Below, piece by piece: positions 46,177 through 56,064 of a DNA stretch of 56,064 bases. Below the pieces are notes generated by a model. That model saw only the letters and a program-made list of their open reading frames with translations. It did no database searches and was not told the DNA's origin. The position numbers and the translations under genes are program-made. The DNA is from Gracilaria caudata (Eukaryota > Rhodophyta > Florideophyceae > Gracilariales > Gracilariaceae). Within the stretch, counting starts at the first letter, position 1, and each line of letters begins with the position of its first letter. The stretch is taken from positions 1-56,064 of the forward strand of contig JASCIV010000062.1 in NCBI GenBank assembly GCA_030374735.1, read 5' to 3'.

Positions 46177-47337
46177 ATGACTAATCAGCAAAACGAAATG
46201 GTTGGAGGCGAGCCGTGCCATACATCTGGAGCTGCTTCCCTGCCAAACCACGATCCAATTTCTTTCAAACCTAAGGGCCAAACCAACAGCGCACCGCCGT
46301 CCAGTGCATCTGCCCCCACGCCTGCCGTCTTCTACCCAGCGGTCAAGAAACCCTACAGCCCAGATTCGTCTGCCATCGCATCACAAATTGTTGAGCATCT
46401 TCTCTCGGATGAAAAAGCCGAAAACGTGTGCGATGCCATCGTCCAAACATGGGACAATGCACGTGTTCCTGTCTGTTCCTGTCTGCTTTCCATTCGTTCT
46501 TCTCATTTTAAACATCTGTTTGGTAAGGCGGAGAGAGGAGGCGGGAGAACGGAGGTTAAGGTAGATATTACCAAATGGCACTTACGCCACATGTTACAAT
46601 TTTGGTATTCCGGACAATCAGATCTAGCGCAACGCATCTCACGTCTCATACGCGAAAGAAGCGAAATTGCTTATGATGATCTCTTGGAAATTGTGGAACT
46701 GATGCAAGCCACGGACATACTTTCGGAGCCAAAGCTGTTTGAATGGCTCAATGACATAGTTGAAGACATCGTGCGAATCTTTCCAAGCACCGCGTGCGTC
46801 GTGTTGCAGATTTGTAATGATTGTGTCGGCTTCCCTCCATCTGTTCCACTCGAGGAGGTTATACACGATACGATTCTCGAAAATCCGCACGAGTGCTTTG
46901 GCGTCCCCAAGATTGCTGCTCATGCTGAACAAATTACTAGCAATAGCAACAAGGAAATCGCTCGCAATGGACTTCTCAAGTTCACAGCACAGACGTTGAA
47001 CGAGGTTTTATCCCTTCCATTTGCTTCGCGGTACCAAGAGTATCTATTCGGTGTGTTGTATTATTGGACGACAAACGGGAAGGGGCTTTCACCTGGTGCA
47101 CCTCCACCTGTAGATACAGTTCAGCAATGTGTTGATGAGCTCGCAGAGAAAGTGGGTGACACGTTACAATGTCAGTCTCGATATGCAATGGCGAAAAAGC
47201 TTGTTAAGGAGCTTTCATTCGAGGATATGAGCGTTAATTTTCTTTTGGATTACGTTCAGAGCACTGAAGTTGTTGAAAGCAAACTGTTGCTCAAGGCAAT
47301 GAGGTGTCGTTTAGGGAGAGATTTGCCTGTGGTGTAG
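46177..47337 (+). CDS. BTB/POZ-like domain protein
   Basis: 386 residues from ATG 46177 (GCGAAATGAC). The first 70 residues are Pro/Ser-rich and disordered. Residues about 82-200 follow the order of a BTB fold: CDAIVQTWDNARVPVCSCLLSIRSSHFKHLF, then VDITKWHLRHMLQFWYSGQSDL (strand, helix and the Phe/Trp-Tyr-Ser-Gly turn), then YDDLLEIVELMQATDILSEPKLFEWLND. The remainder is helical and could be a BACK-type extension. BTB proteins often recruit substrates to Cullin3 ligases. The match is from motif order only and the domain is divergent. Confidence 0.65.
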   Translation: MTNQQNEMVGGEPCHTSGAASLPNHDPISFKPKGQTNSAPPSSASAPTPAVFYPAVKKPYSPDSSAIASQIVEHLLSDEKAENVCDAIVQTWDNARVPVCSCLLSIRSSHFKHLFGKAERGGGRTEVKVDITKWHLRHMLQFWYSGQSDLAQRISRLIRERSEIAYDDLLEIVELMQATDILSEPKLFEWLNDIVEDIVRIFPSTACVVLQICNDCVGFPPSVPLEEVIHDTILENPHECFGVPKIAAHAEQITSNSNKEIARNGLLKFTAQTLNEVLSLPFASRYQEYLFGVLYYWTTNGKGLSPGAPPPVDTVQQCVDELAEKVGDTLQCQSRYAMAKKLVKELSFEDMSVNFLLDYVQSTEVVESKLLLKAMRCRLGRDLPVV

Positions 47338-48311
47338 TCAGAAAGCAGTGAATGGTCACTGATGTGCTAGTTGTCTATGTAAAACGTATCTGCAACTTGA
47401 GCCTGCGAATCGTTTTCGCTGAAAGCGGCCTACTTTACCCTTGGGCGTGTGCAATATCGTGCACGACAAGTCTAGTCCACTACGTCAATTGGACAAAGTA
47501 AACGAAATCACAATGGAGGAGATGATGTTCCAGTGACACAAAACGCTTCGAACTTTGGAGTGCAAAGTGCAACTTCTTCCTCTTGCCCTCATTCTACCTG
47601 CGGAGTCTACTTTAGGCTCAACTCAGCACCCAGTCTGACAGGTAGTTCCGTTTGATAATCTGGCACAGAATGGCATGTTTTTGTCGCATTCATGCAGGTG
47701 CTCTTGCGACCTGCCAAACGTCTTTCATGGGGAACGGCAGGTTAAGGCAAGCGAGAAGTTCTGTTATTTTGGAAAGCCGCATCTTGGAGCTCAGAATACG
47801 GAAAAAAGGATTTCATTTGTACAAGGACGTACTACGTCAAGCGTCAATCCGAGCTGTCGTCGTCGCCTCCGTCGCTACCTGCGGTACCGTTTGGGCGCGC
47901 GGCGACGCCTCGGAGGGGCGCACCTACTTGCGTCCTCGAATCTGCAAGCTCCGCTCTCGCTTTGCTTTGGTTTACGAACGACCTCCTGCGGACGTCGCGG
48001 CTGCCTTTTGCGAGAAGAGCGCGCTCAGCGCCAGCAGAGAGCGCGGGACACGCGAACTTGTGACGGAACCTTTAGCTGCCGCGATTGGCGCCGCCACCCT
48101 CTCCCGTGGCTTCCAGCGCGTTGTTGATCTTTGATCTGCTCTCGAACCATGACGCTTTCCCCCCACATCTCCGGCCCGTCGTCCTTCCAGTCCCTCAAGG
48201 GCTCACACGCCTTGCATTAGCTGGTGCAACCTGTCTTACGCCCCGTGTCCGACAAAGGGCTTTCTGCGCCCCCCAGATACACATGCGCTCGCCTCTGCCA
48301 TGGGAAAGACT
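47338..48311. other. Intergenic region with one uncertain ORF
   Basis: The plus-strand frame from ATG 47670 to 48134 (154 codons) is Arg/Ala/Val-rich with 6 Cys, but a second plus frame (47675-48127) is open over the same DNA, so composition and not coding may explain both. GC content rises at 47,850-48,130. Nothing recognised. Confidence 0.35.
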
Positions 48312-48319
48312 GTCCAGTG

Positions 48320-49046
48320 CATACAAAGGTTTGAAACGTGTTAAAACATTTTCAGATATTTCAAACATTTAAATCGTTTTGTAAGCATTTAATTAAACGT
48401 TGGATACGTGTTCAACGAACACACATTGATCCCCCGTCCTGGTGTTCCGTTCCCAGTCCACTACTCGTCAAAAGTTCCACCACCGTCCTTTCTGGGCTTT
48501 CATCAGTTGCAACTTGCACTCCAGAGCACAATACATCTGTCTAACACCAAATGGGCAGGCACTTGTAGACAGTCAGTTGCGCTTCCGTGGCCTAAATCAA
48601 GCGAATGCTCAACGCAGCTGGCGCAGGCTTGTAGTGGAGTTCGTCTAAGCTGCAGCGAGCTTCAGCTTGGCTGACAACCCTGCTCGCGCTATGGCGCGGG
48701 CTGGAGCCAGCGCCGCATGAGCTGGCATCAGCCGGAGCTGAAGCCGGCTCAGCTTGCATCAAGCACAGCCTGCGCCGTGATGGCGCAGGTTGACGCCGTG
48801 ATTGTACGCGATCTGCAATGGCGACGGCTTGATTCCGAGATGCGGGACTTGTTTGCCGTGCGACAGTGGTCGTCGCAATTTCGAGTTGACAGTGACAAGT
48901 TGACTGGAAGTAATGGCAAGTGTCATACGTGTATGTACACGTGTGTATATTTCCAACGTTCTATAAACCGAAAGTAAAAAGTAAACGTTTTAAAAACGTT
49001 TGAAAATGCTACTTTTTGAAATGTCAATTTTTCGAACCTTTGTATG
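48320..49046. mobile_element. TIR transposable element with 8-bp target duplication, 727 bp
   Basis: The ends are CATACAAAGGTTTGAA on the left and, on the opposite strand at the right, CATACAAAGGTTCGAA. The inverted similarity extends for about 90 bp each side, with AAACGTTTT-like steps, and both arms finish with AACGTTGG. GTCCAGTG flanks both sides (48312-48319 and 49047-49054); a ninth base can be matched if the ends are read asymmetrically. An 8-bp duplication suggests hAT, while long inverted ends suggest a Mutator-like element. The core (about 48640-48800) is GC-rich with many AGCT and CTGGC steps and no transposase. Confidence 0.85.
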
Positions 49047-49054
49047 GTCCAGTG

Positions 49055-50790
49055 CTTGCCGCCGGATCTTTTTCTGTTCCACAGCTCACTGCCAAGATGG
49101 TCATATTCTAAGTTACAATACAATATGCAAGGTCCCAAGAACAAACACAAATGTTGCCGATGAACCGTCCCTCAAGAATTTGGACCAACCTCGACACACG
49201 GCTTTGTACACTTCACTGAAACGCGTACGCACTAGCCCCGTTCACCCGCCAGTGTCTTTGAACCAAAACAATCGATGACCCGCCAAGCGCTCGCATCTAT
49301 AAGATCTCAAAACCCCTCGCCAATCATACCTCAAATCCTTCCATTTCACATTATCATCCTACCTTGTCATTTGACGGTCATCTTCTGGCGTGTGCGCGTG
49401 CCAGTCCCCACGATGGAAGAGCGTCCGCACCTGCAGCACCTTTGATCTGTCGACACACGAACCGATACCAGTCTTCCTCACCGCTTTAGCCCAACGACCT
49501 GATAGTGTACTACCACAATCGATCAACGCGCACGCAGCAGACGTTGCCCTTGCTCTCGCACTTTGACATCACTGTTTGGTCCTGCCCAGAGGTGGTCACA
49601 GCCACTCACTAAGCTATCAAGAACTCGCTTCCACACCACAACCTGATCCGCAATACTGACTTTTTATCCCGCAGCGATCTAGGTCGCCGCCATCCAGGCA
49701 AAGCATGCAGATCAGCAAAATCGAAACATGAAAACGCCGAGAACTGAGATTGTCCAGTCTCGTCACGGGCGGCATTCAAACCTTTGTGGCCACCGAACCC
49801 CCCGCAACCGTGCTCTTGCCATCTTTGCATTTTTCTCTCCATCCTTTCTGCCTCCCTGTCCTTCAGAAGCCTTCACACTTGTCGAGCTTTATAACCTGAG
49901 AAGTAACTCGTTGAAGAAGGTTCACAACTACCAACAATCACGGACAAGAACTGCTGTCCTGATCTCTGCCATCTCTCCCCCGACATAAACCGAGATGCAC
50001 TGCTGCGCACTGCCAAGCATCAAACCACCTAAATGAGCGCCAGAGCAAAGCCGGCGATCGAGACAAAGATACACCGTGACACCGCGACCATCTAAAGACA
50101 ACGTAAGCAGCAACCGTAGTGGACAGACCTATTTTCATCGACGCAAACGTGTGGAGCGCAACTAGCTGCCCGCTTCGCACGCGAGCATGCCAAAGAAGTC
50201 AATACGACTGAATCCTTACTCTGCAGGACGGCAATGAAGGAAAAGCGCAGAAAGGTTCCGGATCAATTCAAATTAGGCCCACTCATGTCCACTGCATCCG
50301 CCGCCGCGTCCGAAAGAAGCTCTGCAAAGACCAATCGCGCAAGAGTGAAGCGACGAGTGATTCTGCTCCCAACGATGCGACGCCCAACAAACGCCGCAGC
50401 ACAGCTCCCAATCCCTTCCCGCTCCGTTTTTCAGCACCGAGAACCTTCAAGTTACAAAAACCAACAAACATTCGGCATTGCGCTGGCGATTCCCGACCGA
50501 TCGCTCACATCAGAGATAGCAGACACTTCACAAAGACGCATGCGTGACGCTGCATCACCTTGAAACCTCGTGGAAGAAATCTAAGAAGCGCTAGATAACG
50601 AACAAACGCTACTAGCAGGTTGTCGAACTTTTTCTCTTCCATTCATAAAGATGAAACCCTCCCCGTTGAAGCACGTTTTGCACACCAGCTCGAAGTTAGC
50701 ATCTACACATAGAATTCCTTCCACTTCAAATTCTCGCTGTTGCTCGCGTCCTCTAACGCATCAACATTTGTCACGATCATCACTCTGCGT
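49055..50790. other. Region without convincing genes
   Basis: About 1.7 kb. CTATAAGATC near 49298-49307, followed by a C/A-rich stretch, looks like a promoter and leader, but the first ATG (about 49411) closes after 10 codons. The plus-strand frame 50234-50563 (109 codons, ATG start) is Ser/Arg/Ala-rich with no motif. A spliced gene or a non-coding RNA cannot be excluded. Confidence 0.35.
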
Positions 50791-50791
50791 T

Positions 50792-51031
50792 TCACTCTGC
50801 GAGCTCTTCACCGCCCCACAGTGTTTCTCCATCAGCACCACCAAAACTGGTTTCAATGGGTATGCCCTGAGAAGAACTTGAAGCGTTATTGGGCATTTTC
50901 ATTCGTCTTCCTCCCTGGTTAGTAAGTTTAATGTACAATTCGCACGTTTCTTTGTCCAAGAAATCATCGGCGGATGTAATATGCTCAGCGAAAAACAAAT
51001 AACTGCTCGGTGTTCTTGTGATGCGAAGCAT
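50792..51031 (-). pseudogene. Possible gene fragment next to the hairpin minisatellite
   Basis: The minus-strand frame from ATG 51031 reads 79 residues that look protein-like (AEHITSADDFLDKETCELYIKL). Immediately upstream, in another frame, a similarly protein-like segment (GYGHFFVELVATLGPSEK) ends exactly where this one starts. A single frameshift in a former longer gene would explain both. No family recognised. Confidence 0.3.
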
Positions 51032-51189
51032 TTCTCTGAAGGACCGAGTGTAGCAACGAGTTCGACAAAAAAGTGGCCGTAGCCAATACCTTTATTGAGA
51101 TTCTAATGCGCTACTTCGAACATGAACAATAATGACGTCTACCTAAACCAATCTAAATGCTTCTTTAACTAAGATTTATCATTTGTTAG

Positions 51190-51860
51190 GAGTGGCATTA
51201 GGCTACCGGGGCCGCGACCCCCCGGCTCCTTTCGGGCTGGGGGGGATGAAATCCCCAGTCCCGGGACTGGGGGCACGACTCCCCATCCCCAAGTCTTCCA
51301 AGGTCTTCCATTAGGCTACCGGGGACGCCACCCCCCGGCGCCCTTCGGGCTGGGGGCATTAAATCCCCAGTCCCAGGACTGGGGTCATGACTCCCCATCC
51401 CTATCATCTTCCAAGTTTCCATTGGGTTACCGGGGTCATCACCCTCCGGCTCCCTTCGGGCTGGGGCGACTAAATCCCCAGTCCCGGGACTAGGGGCACA
51501 ACTCCCCATCCCCTTCCATTAGGCTACCGGGGACACAACCCCCCGGCGCCCTTCGGGCTGGGGTGGCCAAATCCCCAGTCCCAGGACTAGGGTCGTCACT
51601 CCCCATCCCTTAACATGCTTCCAAGGATCGGTTGAGGCCCTTCCCAATAGTCGCCCTGACCGCCCCCAGGCCACGACTATGGGCAGGGCCCGCCCCGTCC
51701 GGGCACTGGGGGCTCTAACTCCCCAGAAACCCCTTCCGAACCCGAGCCCAGGGCATCGGGAGGTATCTCCCGGCGGTGGGGGCGTCACTTCCCCATTCCG
51801 CCGGGAAACGCCGCCACGATCGGGATGCTGAGGGTCCTTACTCCCCAGTCATCCCCCCCA
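51190..51860. repeat. GC-rich minisatellite made of hairpins
   Basis: At least four clear units start with (A)GGCTACCGGGG or GGTTACCGGGG at 51200, 51313, 51424 and 51521 (spacing 113, 111 and 97 bp), followed by two decayed units. Each carries GCCCTTCGGGC (stem-loop with TTC loop) and a 9-bp perfect stem CCCCAGTCC/GGACTGGGG with a 2-nt gap, then a GGGG-N8-CCCC block that can compete with it. Minus-strand ORFs of 103 and 89 codons run through the array with a 33-37-residue period, but are expected from the repeat. Confidence 0.9.
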
Positions 51861-52995
51861 GGCCCCGGCTCAGGTACCAGAGACAGAAGAAGACCGGAGC
51901 GGGTGGGCGGGCGGCGCGCTCCTTTTATACCAAATTCGAGGAGCCCCGTTGTCAGCCGGTGTGCCGGAGGAGAGGCGAGAGAGCAAGGGGAGAGAGAATT
52001 GCATTGTGCCGCGCCGTGGTGCGGGAGAGGGTCTGACAGCCGCTGACAATAATTAGAATGCCCATAAACCGGGTGCAAGTGCACTATGTACTAAGGTACG
52101 TCCCACCATTGAACGGAGCGATGCGAAGAACCCTGAACTACCAAGGGTAGTATCTTTCCGGTCGGACGTGGAAGGCGACGTGTTTCCTGTTTGGTTGCTT
52201 TGCATTTGGAATTAGCACGATGCGATTTGTATCTGTCGAATTCAGCTTCGTACGCTGTATGACGGCTTCATCGCTCTTCTAATTTCAAAGCTCCGTGCTG
52301 ACAGATAATTTCAATTTGCTTTTGCCTCTCCCTCCTGGTCGGAGAGTTGGGATCAAAGCACATTCGGTTGGATCTTACCATTGTGAGACCCCATAATGGC
52401 AATTACATAGAAGGACAAACGCGCCGTTGAGTAGCTCGCAGTATTGGCTATACTGAAAAGTGTCGGCGGGTCTCCACCAGGTGCGCATCAAGCGGATGTA
52501 TCCCCACGTCATCCGTGCGCGCATTCAAAACAGAAAAAGCGCGCGCCTCGGGAGCGCAGAAAGGCGGATGCTGTTCAGTAGTACTCTGGAATTACGTCAC
52601 GGTGCGACGGCGACGGTTTCAAAATGAAGAGTTGACGAGTTCTTTGGTCTTGCTCCCAGAGTTGATTTCCTGCGGCGTGACCAAATGAAGGAACGTTGCT
52701 GACGTTTTTACGGGATGCATTTGTGTGGTGTGTAATGTGTAAGCGTCACTCTCTGCAACCAAATTCGGGAGCGTATCATTCCCCATTCCTTTTACAATAG
52801 TTGTGCACTTCCAACTTACACATGTGCATGCGGCACATACATCCTTCTACCCTTCGTACCCCTATGTTGACTTGGTAACAAATTTTGTCACTTTTGGAAC
52901 CAAGGCGATGCCATCGTGCAGTGCCACAGGTGGATTAACATTTTGTTTGTGTAAACCATCATACATGCTCTAATGCTGTTCACGACCCCCTCCGG
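51861..52995. other. Intergenic region
   Basis: TTTTATAC near 51934 and a purine-rich stretch (51960-52020) are the only notable items. ORFs at 51776-52084 are extensions of the repeat. No gene between 52084 and 52995. Confidence 0.5.
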
Positions 52996-54443
52996 TCAAG
53001 AAAATATGTGCTCGAACCTGTATGTGTTCTTATGTCTCTGAACGGTAAGTATACTTGCCAGACCAATAATGCTCCACATGACAGCAATCCAGTAGAATGC
53101 GTTGTAGTCCGATGGAGCATATACATGACCAGCCGCGACCTCAACAGCAGCCATCAACCAAGCGGAAGCAGCTTCGCCAGTACCGAGAGCAAGACCAGCT
53201 CCATATCCGAACACTACACAACTGTTTCGAGAGCCGAACAAGTCCCTTCCCAAGAGAGCAGCACAGCCAACATGACAGGCAACGATGATTTTCAAGGTAG
53301 TCTTGATGATGACGAACCCGTAGAAGTTGAGCGTATTGTTGACAATAATGGAAAGATAGAGACAGATGGTCTGCAAAAGCATGAAGAAGATCATGATGTT
53401 TCTGGAACCAGAAAAGAAGTAACCAGTTCCAAATCCAGCAATGTCTGTCAGCGAAGTCACAATGAGAGCGAAGAAAGTAGCAGCTAGGTTTCCAAGATTG
53501 AAGTAAAGCACCAACTGGTCAAGTGGTCTGCCAAACAAGTGACCGAGCTTGAAGTAGTAAGGGTTCAGCATGTAGGTGGCACTGGTGGTGAAAAGAGCGA
53601 TTATGTAGAGCCAAAAGTTGCGTAACCGAAATATTTGATACCATGGGATTCTTTCAATTGACTGCAGCTGTTGAAGTAATGGACTTGCTTCTGGACGTTC
53701 GGAAACGTCGCTGTCGGAGGGCCACCTTATAAGGATTGAAGGCAATAAGGATGCAGCGGCAAGAATGAGAGAGGAAAGACTTATGGCGATGACGCATCCG
53801 CTCCGGAGAATAAGTACGCTGAAGAGATGCGTTAGACCGACGCATCCCAAGCCAAAAGCTGCATGACCAATCCCAACAGCCACACCTGCCTGATGCGGGA
53901 ACCACGCCATGAGAGCCTGCACACAAGTCAGGTACGCTTATGCAGACAAATGATGATCCAAAAAGGAAGTTAGACGGTTGACAGGATAGCAGGAGTCTGA
54001 AGAGGAGGTGAAGACGTACGAATGGCCAGCGGAAATGCTTGCATAGCCACACCGAAAAACAAGGCATAACGATTGGAAAGAGAAGCGCCTTGCGCAGAAG
54101 CAGCGAACAAAGCAAATGCAATGACTGAGACAAAATTAAGAAGACGCAGACGAAACGTCTTGGAAGCGAAGCGGGAGACAGAGGCGGATGGAGGACTGTT
54201 GGTACCGGCATTAAGGTAGAGACTGGCAAGGATCATGATGGGAGCTGACAGAAAGTGCATAGCGCCCATGGCGGTCTCCCATACGCCGTCGAGATGGTGA
54301 GGCGGTTGGGCGGCGGCCTCCACTTGTGGAATAAAGACGCCGAGGGAAAACGTGGAACCGGACAGCAAGAGCAGGAGCACGGCCAGTGAGCCATGGTACA
54401 GGGGCGTCGAGGACGCGATCAAGCGGGCGGTCCTGATTGTCAT
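52996..54443 (-). CDS. Major facilitator transporter (monocarboxylate/oxalate-formate antiporter-like), two exons
   Basis: 454 residues when joined. Exon 1 (54020-54443) holds the first membrane segments (SLAVLLLLLSGSTFSLGVFIPQV..., MHFLSAPIMILASLYL..., LNFVSVIAFALFAASA...). Exon 2 (52996-53936) holds the rest (WFPHQAGVAVGIGHAAFGLG is the typical WFP..RG.A.GI block of this MFS group, and later AGFGTGYFFSGSRN, LFGSRNSCVVFGYGAGLALGTG). The 83-nt intron starts GTACGT and ends ATAAG. Removing it gives ...PLAIPYLTCVQALMAWFP in one frame, as expected for a continuous helix. The start ATG 54443 precedes TM1; two ATGs further upstream in frame (54566 and 54557) would add about 40 basic residues. Substrate unknown. 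Confidence 0.85.
53937..54019 (-). other. Spliceosomal intron, 83 nt
   Basis: Donor ATTC|GTACGTC, acceptor GCATAAG|CGTACC on the minus strand, phase 1. The alternative acceptor GTGCAG|GCTCTC, 16 nt further on, would break the frame with this donor. Confidence 0.75.
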
Positions 54444-54772
54444 GAGCGAAGAAAGACCGGTTTGGGAGGCAAGTGAACACTTCACCCTTCGTAGTGAGGT
54501 GCGGCATGGCGGTGCCAAACTTCGATCGACACCTTGTGTTCGACCTCCAGCAGGTTTTCTGCGCATGTCACGCACATGTCGTGGAAGACACGCGTTATGT
54601 CAGCTTTCATCTTACCAAATGCACACGCATTGCACTGTGCTGCACTGTAAATAGGAACTTGTTGCTCAGATCACTTCGTTATCGACACGTGTACAAGGGT
54701 ATTGTACGTACAGGTTACGTAACTCTAATGTTATCAAGATTCAAGAACTCCGGAAACCCTAGTGAAGGGTTC

Positions 54773-55695
54773 ATGCATACAGTAACTCGAAAACAGTGGT
54801 ATGAACCGCGCTTTTTTTCTGAGCTCTTATTGGCTCAAAGAACCCCCTCAAAAAACGCTGCTGTTCTTGAAACGACACATTGTTCGTTCGAATTTGGTGT
54901 TGAACGGTTAGATACAGTAGAACAACGGTACACGGGTACTGAAGCTCTCCTCAAGAGCGGTTCAAGAGCGTGCCCGGCGCGCACCGCCTCGCCTTGCTTG
55001 TCGTACCTTCCTACGAAGGTATCTCCTGTGGAACGAAGAAGACAAGGGCAGTGGGAAATGTGAGGATATTTGTGGAGGCCTCTTTTCAAGGCAAGAAGTA
55101 CGAAGAAACGCGCAAAATAGCGATGTTTGTCGGGGTGTATCGCAGTTTGGACGAGCTCTGAGCCCTCTGAACGGCGGTCTCGAGCCACATCTTCTGGTAC
55201 CCATCGAGTACAGAGAGGCGTATGGTGTTCGTGCGCACACTGTTATCGCTTTGGAAGCCGCGCCCCGACCTGGCTTTTCTTACCTTACAAAGGACAAGGT
55301 AAGCGTGACACGATAGGTCTCAGCCTGCTTCCAAACTCCTCATTGCTTCAACAAACATTATGTCGACCTGAGTCTTTCATGACTCCAGCCCTGAGAGTCT
55401 CAGATCGACATAAGGGTTTTTTTTGAAGCAATGAAGAGTTTGGTAGCAAAGCGTTCCAGTGATTTGCTTCCAAATTCAGATTTACAAGGGCATGGGATGC
55501 TTGACTTCGAAAAGTTTCGTCTCAAGTCTTCATGATTGTGAGCTTGAAATTGAGGGATATCCCGTTTTAGGTCTTTATTTCTTTGCACACGTACCCAAAC
55601 ATATCAGCTCCAGTCAGCATGTGAATCCTGGAACGTATTTTATCCAGTACATAAAGACAGCGCTTTCAATGAATAGCTTCTTTGACCGTGTGTAA
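54773..55695 (+). pseudogene. Multiply frameshifted gene remnant interrupted by a hairpin element
   Basis: Protein-like segments follow each other in different frames: 54773-54960 (from an ATG), about 54965-55161 (ending in a stop), 55150-55310, then after the hairpin 55490-55695. Segment ends and starts abut, which suggests one former gene with at least two frameshifts and one insertion. Recognisable text includes LALLVVPSYEGISCGTKKTRAVGN and LEPHLLVPIEYREAYGVRAHT, but no family could be named. Confidence 0.4.
55332..55442. repeat. Long inverted repeat (hairpin), arms about 45 nt
   Basis: The left arm CCAAACTCCTCATTGCTTCAA...ATGTCGACCTGAG (55332-55374) pairs with the right arm CTCAGATCGACAT...TTGAAGCAATGAAGAGTTTGG (55399-55442), with a few mismatches and an unequal A/T run. 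The loop is about 25 nt. A miniature inverted-repeat element is the most likely origin; a small-RNA precursor is an alternative. Confidence 0.85.
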
Positions 55696-55742
55696 ATCTG
55701 CTCAGACTTTCCGCTATCCTATTGTTTTCTACCATCCTAGAC

Positions 55743-56064
55743 ATGACCAAGAGCCACATCATTGTAAACTCCTCCACAGAATGGGCACCACTGCAGGAAG
55801 TTATCGTCGCCCGTCTTCCAAATGATGCCTGTTTCCCCCCTGAAGGCCCCGATTTCAGAGGAGAATGCAACAACGAGTACATTGCCGCCACCCTTAAGTG
55901 GCCAACTGGTCCAAAGCATCCAAATGAAATTCAGAAAGCCAATATTCAGTACGACATGTTCGCGGAAATGCTTGAAGGCGAAGGAGCAATTTGTGGTGCA
56001 AACCCAGAGATGGGGATGACCTGTACAAGGTGTTCGGTACCCTGCCCTCGTATCGAGGTAGAGC
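55743..56064 (+). CDS. Amidinotransferase family protein, 5' part only
   Basis: The frame opens at ATG 55743 and runs off the window (107 codons, no stop). The first segment, IIVNSSTEWAPLQEVIVARLPNDACFP, has the N-terminal form of arginine:glycine amidinotransferases and related enzymes, which move an amidino group from arginine to an amine acceptor (first strand of the beta/alpha propeller, S..EW.PL.EVIVGR). The helix NEIQKANIQYDMFAEMLEGEGA fits the next family block. After about residue 93 the text becomes Cys-rich and atypical, while another frame reads DDLYKVFGTLPSYRGR, so a frameshift or splice may lie there. The catalytic Cys and the Asp/His region are outside the window. Acceptor unknown. 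Confidence 0.75.
   Translation, partial: MTKSHIIVNSSTEWAPLQEVIVARLPNDACFPPEGPDFRGECNNEYIAATLKWPTGPKHPNEIQKANIQYDMFAEMLEGEGAICGANPEMGMTCTRCSVPCPRIEVE

Noticed and set aside
51198..51788. Two minus-strand ORFs of 103 and 89 codons with a repeated Pro/Gly/Asp sequence
   Set aside because: They are the translation of the hairpin minisatellite; the period equals the DNA unit and there are no independent coding signs.
1..56064. CRISPR arrays, rRNA or bacterial operons
   Set aside because: None of the repeats has regular short repeat-spacer form; no rRNA-like tracts were seen, and gene structure is eukaryotic.

Overview
This window is nuclear DNA from a eukaryotic alga, most probably a unicellular red alga of the Porphyridium type. 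Three things point there. A phycoerythrin gamma-subunit-like protein sits at 3836-4888. Two proteins start with the short phenylalanine-containing leader typical of red-algal plastid transit peptides (MAPAF..., MPAAF...). Genes are compact and mostly intron-free; only two short introns, 71 and 83 nt, could be deduced. There are no bacterial operons or ribosome-binding sites. Many open frames begin at TTG or GTG, so starts were reset to the first ATG in good context. Several genes have a TATA box about 90-110 bp before the ATG.

Layout. 1-3362: a 100-bp tandem repeat, a possible gene remnant, and a 772-residue lipase-GTPase fusion. 3836-4888: phycoerythrin gamma subunit. 5885-6795: a hAT-like non-autonomous transposon with a perfect 8-bp target duplication. 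6976-13400: two unknown proteins, the AP-1 sigma subunit of clathrin adaptors (its first exon is only the ATG), a type II membrane protein and an orphan ORF. 13591-19422: an unknown basic/acidic protein, a Sel1-repeat protein, a plastid-type L-asparaginase and a small unknown protein.

About 19,640-30,420 is a sharply GC-rich block with poly-Pro, RS and Ala/Arg-rich coding. It holds a DCC-family thiol-disulfide protein, the ATP-dependent NAD(P)H-hydrate dehydratase, the spliceosomal SRRM2/Cwc21 protein with a long RS tail, a Golgi-type sulfotransferase, and two tandem sucrose/H+ symporter-like transporters. At about 30.4 kb the composition falls back.

31,277-56,064: a secreted precursor with an acidic pro-part and a very cationic helix (candidate antimicrobial peptide), two more TIR elements, a gene remnant, a 1478-residue NB-ARC/WD40 (NLR, APAF1-like) receptor, a cytosolic sulfotransferase lying between two copies of a 285-bp repeat, a 57-residue dually acylated-type protein, a BTB-like protein, a third type of TIR element with 8-bp duplications, a GC-rich minisatellite of hairpins, a two-exon major facilitator transporter, a multiply broken gene with a hairpin inside it, and the first part of an amidinotransferase.

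The housekeeping genes (adaptor sigma, hydrate repair, splicing) do not form a pathway together. The loose themes are sulfation (two sulfotransferases, as expected for an alga with a sulfated polysaccharide coat), solute transport, and possible innate defence (NLR, lipase-GTPase, cationic peptide). That the last three act together is inference only; they are tens of kb apart.
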